This document shows positions 58,575 through 64,000 of a DNA stretch of 64,000 bases, in pieces. This DNA comes from Diphasiastrum complanatum (Eukaryota > Streptophyta > Lycopodiopsida > Lycopodiales > Lycopodiaceae). The stretch's first letter is position 1. Each line of letters begins with the position of its first letter. The stretch lies in contig CM055099.1 in the NCBI GenBank assembly GCA_029204225.1, positions 70,505,349 through 70,569,348 of the forward strand, read 5' to 3'. Both the position numbers and the translations under genes were made by a program. The notes under the pieces are model-generated. The model saw only the letters and a list, made by a program, of their open reading frames with translations, was not told the origin of the DNA and did no database searches.

Positions 58575-60060
58575 AATTATGACTTACTTAAATAGGCTCT
58601 GGGGTGTTGTGGAGTTTTCTCAAAAGTCTCAGGTTGGCGTGTGCATACACCAACCTCTCCGATTGCGTAGAGGAGAGTCGATTCCTCTTCTTTGTGTGAA
58701 CCAGTTAATGAACACTCCAGTTCCTCTCAAGTGCAGTCCGTGTGGCGCAATTTGGGTACATCAACCCCAACTTCTTCCACCATGACACGGAACGTAGTTG
58801 GCCTGATCACAATTCAAAGAGGAGTCAGCAGGTGCTAGTGACACCACGAACCAAAGCTAATGAATTAGAATCGGGATTTGATATTTATAATGATTCAAAT
58901 GTCATCAAAAACTAGCTATCAAAGCCGCTATTTCATGTAAATAATAAAATGTAACTACTAACAATGGAAAATTGCAATGATCATCCCACATGGATTGCAT
59001 TGTGCAATGTATTACCCTCTCTGAAACGCACGGCCCAAGTGGAGAACATGGAGTTCTCCTACTTGAATATCTGGAGCTCATCCAAGACCTTATCCTGCTC
59101 ATATACATCATGATAAATTCAGGAGACATAGGCATTCCAAGCATCCCTGATCTCCCTATCATCATACTACTGCTCACTCCATAATGGATGGAGTATGTGG
59201 GCCATGGCATGCAAGGGCTAATGAAATCACTCCCACCTGCTTTGTCAGAGGCGTTGGATCCCTCAAGCCTGTAAGATAATAGATTTGAATGTTCAATGAT
59301 GAGCCCTCAGCCACATGGCATAGAATCTAGATAATTGAAAACTCAACCAAGGATTCATCAATCCAAATTTTAAAATTTCAAATTGCAAATGCAACACGTA
59401 AAAGTTTTAACTTTAAAATAAAGAGTCAAAATAGTTGAGTCAACACAGTATATAGCTAAGAGTTCTATAGTGCGGCACACCTCTCTAGGCTAATGGTCGT
59501 ACAAAGACACAACTACTCACCCAACTTGTCCATGAACTCATATAAACGGCCCAATGTGCAGCCCTTTCGATCTGTAAGGCGCATGATAGTGTAGATAGGC
59601 TGTAGGCCCACAACAATGGATCGTGCCTCATCTTGAAATGAAGATGAGAGCACGATCCGCTCAAACCTCCTACCTTGGGCTACTATGATGGCCCCCCACT
59701 GCACACACTCATTTGAAACGACCATTTGCCTCGACTTTGCATGAACTTTCAACAGTCGTTCCAAGACTTGGAACATAAATGCAAACCTGCATTGCATTCC
59801 AGAGTGTTGCATTAGTACAATGATGATCATCAGATTTTCAAGCTTGAAAACTTCACACTTAAAAGCATTAGTACATACACAATGGCAACTTGCAAGTTTG
59901 AAGTGGCCTAATCCTCAACCAAGAGGTCCAGGCAATGTGCAACACAAGGTGTCCAAAAGATGTGGGGGTAGATTTCATTAACGAGCATACTTACAACAAC
60001 ACAATTCGCCGCATTGTACGTGACAACCTATATAGTGCAATGTGCATGGAATTTAATTGA
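58575..60060 (-). mobile_element. hAT-superfamily transposase remnant (DUF659 / hAT dimerisation type)
   Basis: Minus-strand segments in order follow plant hAT transposases. AANCVVVSMLVNEIYPHIFW and TPCVAHCLDLLVED lie at about 60010-59910. SNECVQWGAIIVAQGRRFER, IVLSSSFQDEARSIVVGLQP and LTDRKGCTLGRLYEFMD lie at 59740-59520. LHAMAHILHPLW, EQDKVLDELQIF and SMFSTWAVRF lie at 59215-59020. WWKKLGLMYPNCATRTALER, NWSVH and HTKKRNRLSTQSERLVYAHA lie at 58790-58600. CxxH and WSxxxxxHTKKRNRL are family landmarks. Stops inside segments indicate decay; the gaps may have been introns. Terminal inverted repeats were not found. Confidence 0.82.
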
Positions 60061-60239
60061 ATCATGATTGGTCGTCGATCATTCAAATTTCAATTGTGAA
60101 CATTGTACATAGTACATACTATAAGTATCAAGCAGTGAGCACAATGCACATCAGAATCTTAAGTTGGGAAGTTTGGAGTTTCAAATTGGAAACATAAGAA
60201 ACTTAATCTACTATCTAGGTTTGTGCAATTCACATTGAG
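60061..60239. other. Unrecognised intron sequence
   Basis: No motif was recognised. Confidence 0.3.
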
Positions 60240-61700
60240 TCTTCAATCTGACCCTTGAGAGCCTAGCTGCTTCTTCACCACCCCCTCCTCCCAAGTTAGA
60301 CTCACCTCAACTTGTACATGCCCTCAATTCTTTGCAAAATCAAATCCTGGAAATGCAATCTAGGCATGCTGCAGCCGAGCAAGAGTGGCATTCTTCAACC
60401 CACTCGCGGTTCGCAGTCTTATATCCCATGTTTAACCCATAATTCTTTTCGAGAGAAAAGAAGGATCGACATCTTGATGTGGTGATTTCTTGGCTGGATT
60501 AGTGGAATAGTCACTTTTCCATGCACAATTCGCCTAATAGCACAAAGATCGCTGCTGCCCTCATGTTTTTATGCGACAAGGCGTATATGTGGTGGTAGGA
60601 TCTTAAGGATAGGGCTGGTACTCTTACCACTTGGGACACCTTTCAGAAAGCCTTTAAAATAGCTTTTCTCCCAGTCCTTGATGATTTTGAGCATTGGTGG
60701 TGTTTCGCCACCGTGCAAATGGGTAGTAGGTCGTTAGAGCCTTACCCCGATTCGCTTTAAATAATGTTACATTTAATTTTGGGGCTTCTGAAAGAGTTTC
60801 AGATAAAAGTGCGGCGCAACCAACCACGAAGTATCAAAGATGCAACTCACTTTGATGACGCCCATTGAGGTTCCCGTAAGAAGTAGATTTTGCCGAAGGT
60901 TGGGCAGAAGGAAAAGAAAATTTTCAAGAAGTGGGACAAGGACAAGACGGACACCGGTTCCCAGGGCGAGAAAAAGAGTGTGAAGCTAGATTGCAATAAG
61001 GGGCATCTTTCAAAGGACTACCCGAAGAAACAAAAGAAATGTAGTGGGCATCTTAAAACTTTCAAGGCGCCAAGTAATTTTAAAATTTTCTTTTGTTGAT
61101 TTATCCCTTAAGGATGGCACTAATTGTGAAAATAATTGTTTTAATACGGCTATTTTTGCCCCCCACGACATCATTCGTATGAAAGCTGCGATTGTTCATT
61201 TTTATGATGGTTCAACCCATAATTTTATTAATTCTAAATTGGTGCAGAAACTCGAAGTGGCCACCGCGCCAAGTAGCCATCAATACGTGGTGAAAATTGC
61301 ATCAGGGGAAGATCGCCAAGTATGGGACCAGCTCATTCCATAGTTGTCACTCAAGGTTCAAGATTATGTTGAAGCCCTTGATTTGCATATGTAAATTTAG
61401 ATAAGATAGACATAATCTTATGGAAGGAGTGGTTCTACTCCAAGAATAAGTCCTCAAAAAAGGACTATGTGACACATAGTGTAACCTTTTTGCATAATGG
61501 CTCATTTGTTGAACTTAAAAGGCGTTGTGGATATGCTTTCTCAACTTATTTTATTTGCTTTAGAAGTTAGAAAATGTTTGAAAGACTCTGAGTATAAAGT
61601 TTATCTGTGTTTTTTAAAAGATGAAGTCTATGTTGATGATCATGCTATACATAGTATGGCTATAGAAGTATTTCTGTCCAATCCAAGGCTCTGACCAATT
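60240..61700 (+). mobile_element. Gypsy gag and protease fragment, plus strand
   Basis: Broken plus-strand frames give gag: LVHALNSLQNQILEMQSRHA, KDRHLDVVISWLD, IAAALMFLCDKAYMWW, TTWDTFQKAFKIAFLPVLDD. A Lys-rich tail with a damaged zinc knuckle (CNKGHLSKDYPKK, 60990-61030) follows. The protease-like block FYDGSTHNFINSKLVQKLEV and SSHQYVVKIASGEDRQVW lies at 61195-61325, with D-G-S in place of D-S-G. The rest is unreadable by 61700. Opposite in orientation to the Gypsy at 54-58 kb, though related in its HNFIN and SxHxYxV motifs. Confidence 0.75.
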
Positions 61701-63120
61701 AGGCGAATCCAAAGATAGCGCGCATGCTCATCATAGCTGATTGACTGAAGGACTGGTTGTAAAGATTCCCAATATAGACATGCAACCCCACCTGAACCTC
61801 TGCTGCTCATGGCTTGTGTCTCTGCCCTAAATGATGAGTACCATTTAAAACCAGAAAACTCAACTAGTCCCCTCAAGGAGCTCTCATGTGTCTCAGTGAA
61901 AATAGAATGTCTCCGTGTGTAATGAAATCTAAAAGGTCACCAGCTATCGAAGATGAGTGTATCCCTTTACAATTTCAAGCTCCTATATGCAATGGAGAAG
62001 GTGATGGATGGGGGCCCGGGGCGCTCCCATGCCCGAGGTCCCGAACTACCTAGTATGACTTGCCGTCGATGTATTTAACCTGTCCATTTCTATAGATAGC
62101 AATTCTGCCTTGCTCACGACCTTCTTGGAAGGCTCTTTGACGTTCTTCCACTTGAATAAAGGTAAGGTCATCATCCAAGTAGTTTTTGGTACCCTTGAGT
62201 TTGGATTTAAGATGGAGTACTGATCTATGCTCTTTCAATGATGTGAAAGGAATGACAAGCATGGCATTTTATTGGGAATGCCACAGACTCTAGCATTATG
62301 AGATTTTTATTCTCTCAGCTTTTCTTGCGATAGAGTGGCAGCAATGAAACTTGACATGTGGTTACCTTCATTTCCGTTTTCGAGGAGTGATGCCCAGGTT
62401 TTGGTAGATTCCTTGTGTTGGGTCAGCTCTTGATGTTATTCCTGGATCTTTGTTGCAACCCCAACCATTAAACGGAGGAATGGCACTTTATTTTGTAAAT
62501 GCTGTCCGCAACCGACTTTTTTCCTCCCTTAAGTGAGCAACTTCCGATCTCATCAGGGATTTCGCGCACACGAACATTCAGGGCCTTCTGATCTCGTAGT
62601 TGGTTGTCGGTGAGTGTAGCTGATATGAAAGAAACTGGAGTGATTTCACGCTGACCTTTAAGAATGGCAGCCCATGATTTAACATTCATTTGGTGTTGCT
62701 CAACCTGATTTTCAATCTTCTGGACTTTTTCAGCAGTGACTTCCTAAACTTGGTTTTTAAGATTCGCCAAGATCACATCCATCTGTTGAATATGTGGCAC
62801 CTCTATGGAGTTGCAATACTGGAGGATGCAAGCTATCTACTGTTCTTGTCCTTTCACTTTCGCCTGCGATGTCACAATGTGTGCCTCTTGTATGAAGGTA
62901 AGGCCATATGTCCATTGTGGGGAATATGAGGGGGTTGGCGCTGTTGGGTGCATTAGGCTTAGGGGTAAGGGAGCATGGATTTACAAGTGCAATGGAGGTG
63001 ATGAGAGTGGTGGAGCTCAATACAGGAGCAACAACAGAGGTAAGGGTTGGCTGCAGTGCAACCGCAACAGTAGCTAAATATTGCTTCAATGTTGTATAAA
63101 CTTATAAAAAACAGCAAATT
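61640..63120 (-). mobile_element. LINE ORF1 and endonuclease N-terminus, 3'-truncated
   Basis: Minus-strand order starts with ORF1. SFISATLTDNQLRDQKALNV is in the frame at 62689-62468 together with NVKSWAAILKGQREITPV. Then FTSLKEHRSVLHLKSKLKGT and DDLTFIQVEERQRAF fill 62262-62050. After unreadable frames, the endonuclease N-terminal half follows: FTETHES, VEFSGFKWYSSFRAE, SSRGSGGVACLYWESLQPVL and ISYDEHARYLWIRLIG (61876-61640). The fragment ends inside the endonuclease. Together with the endonuclease C-terminal half at 46440-46842 and RT at 2330-4640 it samples nearly all of one LINE family. Dead. Confidence 0.7.
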
Positions 63121-63809
63121 AAGCTTGGAATAACAAGAAGAGGGGAGTAGTTTGGAGGATGTATCCCCACAGGCTATACCAGCAGCAAGAACAGGCCTGT
63201 GGAGTGAGTGGAATACATCCCTCCACCACCCTTGTAGTCTTCTTGATCTCCCTCCATCCTCCTTTCTCCACCGCCACACGCCTGACAATAAACTGACCAT
63301 TGGTAAGACACAATCAGGCGACAAACGCTTGGTTACTGTCCAGTCCAGTTTTTAGTGCTTTTTGGAAACCCACTGTGCTCCCTTGGACAATGGGTTTGAT
63401 ATCTATTTCAGTGTTATGTACCACTTTGGAACTTGTAAAACATCAAGACATGTTTGGTTTGTTGTGTCTATGTCAAAGTGGTTCTCGAAGCATTTTTCCT
63501 CGCATACTGGATTGGTCTCATTGATTAAGTTTTTGTCAAGATAGAACCATTTTGAGGCTAGCATTCTTTGCTTGTAAATAGGTCAAAAGTTTTAGATTTT
63601 GCATTTTTGGCATCGAGCTCTCTATAGTATCATGGTTGTGAATCAACATGTGGGCTGTACAGAGGTAGCACTTTCTTACAGTGGCCCTATAACTAGGTAG
63701 GGCCTGTGCAACTCAATGAGATGTGTGATCTTTACAGTACACAAGCAGATGGAAGAATGCAGCCTAACCTTTGATACTGCCCTCATGCAGTTCTGGATAT
63801 CATCTGCAG
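63121..63809. other. End of DRC4 intron 3
   Basis: Intron sequence with no recognised transposon motif, ending in the acceptor CATCTGCAG at 63801-63809. Confidence 0.6.
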
Positions 63810-63888
63810 GAATGATCAGAGGGCTTTGAAGGAGAAAATGAAGGAACTTGAAGTCGGATATGAAGACACTATCAGGCAAATCAAGTTA
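63810..63888 (+). CDS. DRC4: DRC4 exon 4
   Basis: The first base G completes the Leu codon left open by exon 3 (TT|G). The exon then encodes NDQRALKEKMKELEVGYEDT and IRQIKL. This aligns with the DMRALKVELKEQE...KNLRL segment of animal DRC4 at the right distance from exon 3. The acceptor is CTGCAG and the donor TTA|GTAAGT, a strong consensus site, phase 0. Exons 1-4 give 184 codons (552 bp) without a stop. The family protein is roughly 480 residues, so more than half of the gene lies beyond the right edge of the window. The intron before it is 19.8 kb. Confidence 0.85.
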
Positions 63889-64000
63889 GTAAGTCGACTA
63901 CTTATGGTCATGCATATTATTTCACCTAATTGCTTATGATCTGTCTTGTAACTTGTCCTAAAGCACAAAAGTTTCAGCTGGTTTAGCTTTGCCCCAGAGC
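63889..64000 (+). other. Start of DRC4 intron 4
   Basis: Begins with the GTAAGT donor and runs to the end of the window. No further exon was recognised. Confidence 0.7.

Overview
This window looks like nuclear DNA from a large, transposon-rich land-plant genome. Only two ordinary host genes can be recognised, both on the + strand and both split by very long, transposon-filled introns. The first is the 3' part of a plastid 3-hydroxyacyl-ACP dehydratase gene (FabZ). It has a 145-bp exon at 1285-1429 and a terminal exon at 14475-14729, separated by a 13.0-kb intron that appears to use a GC-AG splice pair. The second is the 5' part of a gene for the axonemal nexin-dynein regulatory complex subunit DRC4 (GAS8 / PF2). 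It has exons at 38725-38931, 39463-39600, 43888-44015 and 63810-63888, with introns of 531 bp, 4.3 kb and 19.8 kb, and it continues beyond the window. All DRC4 splice phases agree. DRC4 is a motile-cilium protein, so the plant should make swimming sperm. That, with the giant introns, suggests a fern first, with cycad or Ginkgo as alternatives, and argues against an angiosperm or conifer.

Layout. 1-14.7 kb: FabZ exons and the large intron, which holds a LINE reverse transcriptase (-), a partly inverted Copia RT, Gypsy integrase and LTR pieces (-), Copia integrase (+), two tRNA-derived retroposons and a decayed Gypsy (-). 14.7-19.3 kb: mostly unrecognised AT-rich DNA with CT arrays and a Copia RT/RNase H remnant. 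19.35-27.3 kb: two tandem copies of a 3.9-kb unit, each bounded by (CT)n arrays and ending in an LTR-like promoter module. 27.4-38.2 kb: Gypsy remnants, an almost perfect 66-bp inverted repeat (MITE-like), an unidentified decayed coding region, a Copia 3' end - LTR - Copia 5' end arrangement, and an L1 3' end. 38.3-64 kb: DRC4. Its intron 2 holds an internally deleted Copia (-). Its intron 3 holds LINE pieces, a chromodomain Gypsy 3' end (+), a Copia with a flipped internal segment (-) abutting a second Gypsy (-), a hAT transposase remnant (-), a third Gypsy gag-protease (+) and a LINE ORF1/endonuclease fragment (-).

The transposon genes do not form working pathways. Nearly all are interrupted, and two reverse transcriptases have lost catalytic aspartates. 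Long pure AG/CT dinucleotide arrays (twelve of about 20 bp or more, five above 100 bp) are the other signature of the region. All family calls come from reading translated motifs by eye; no database search was possible.
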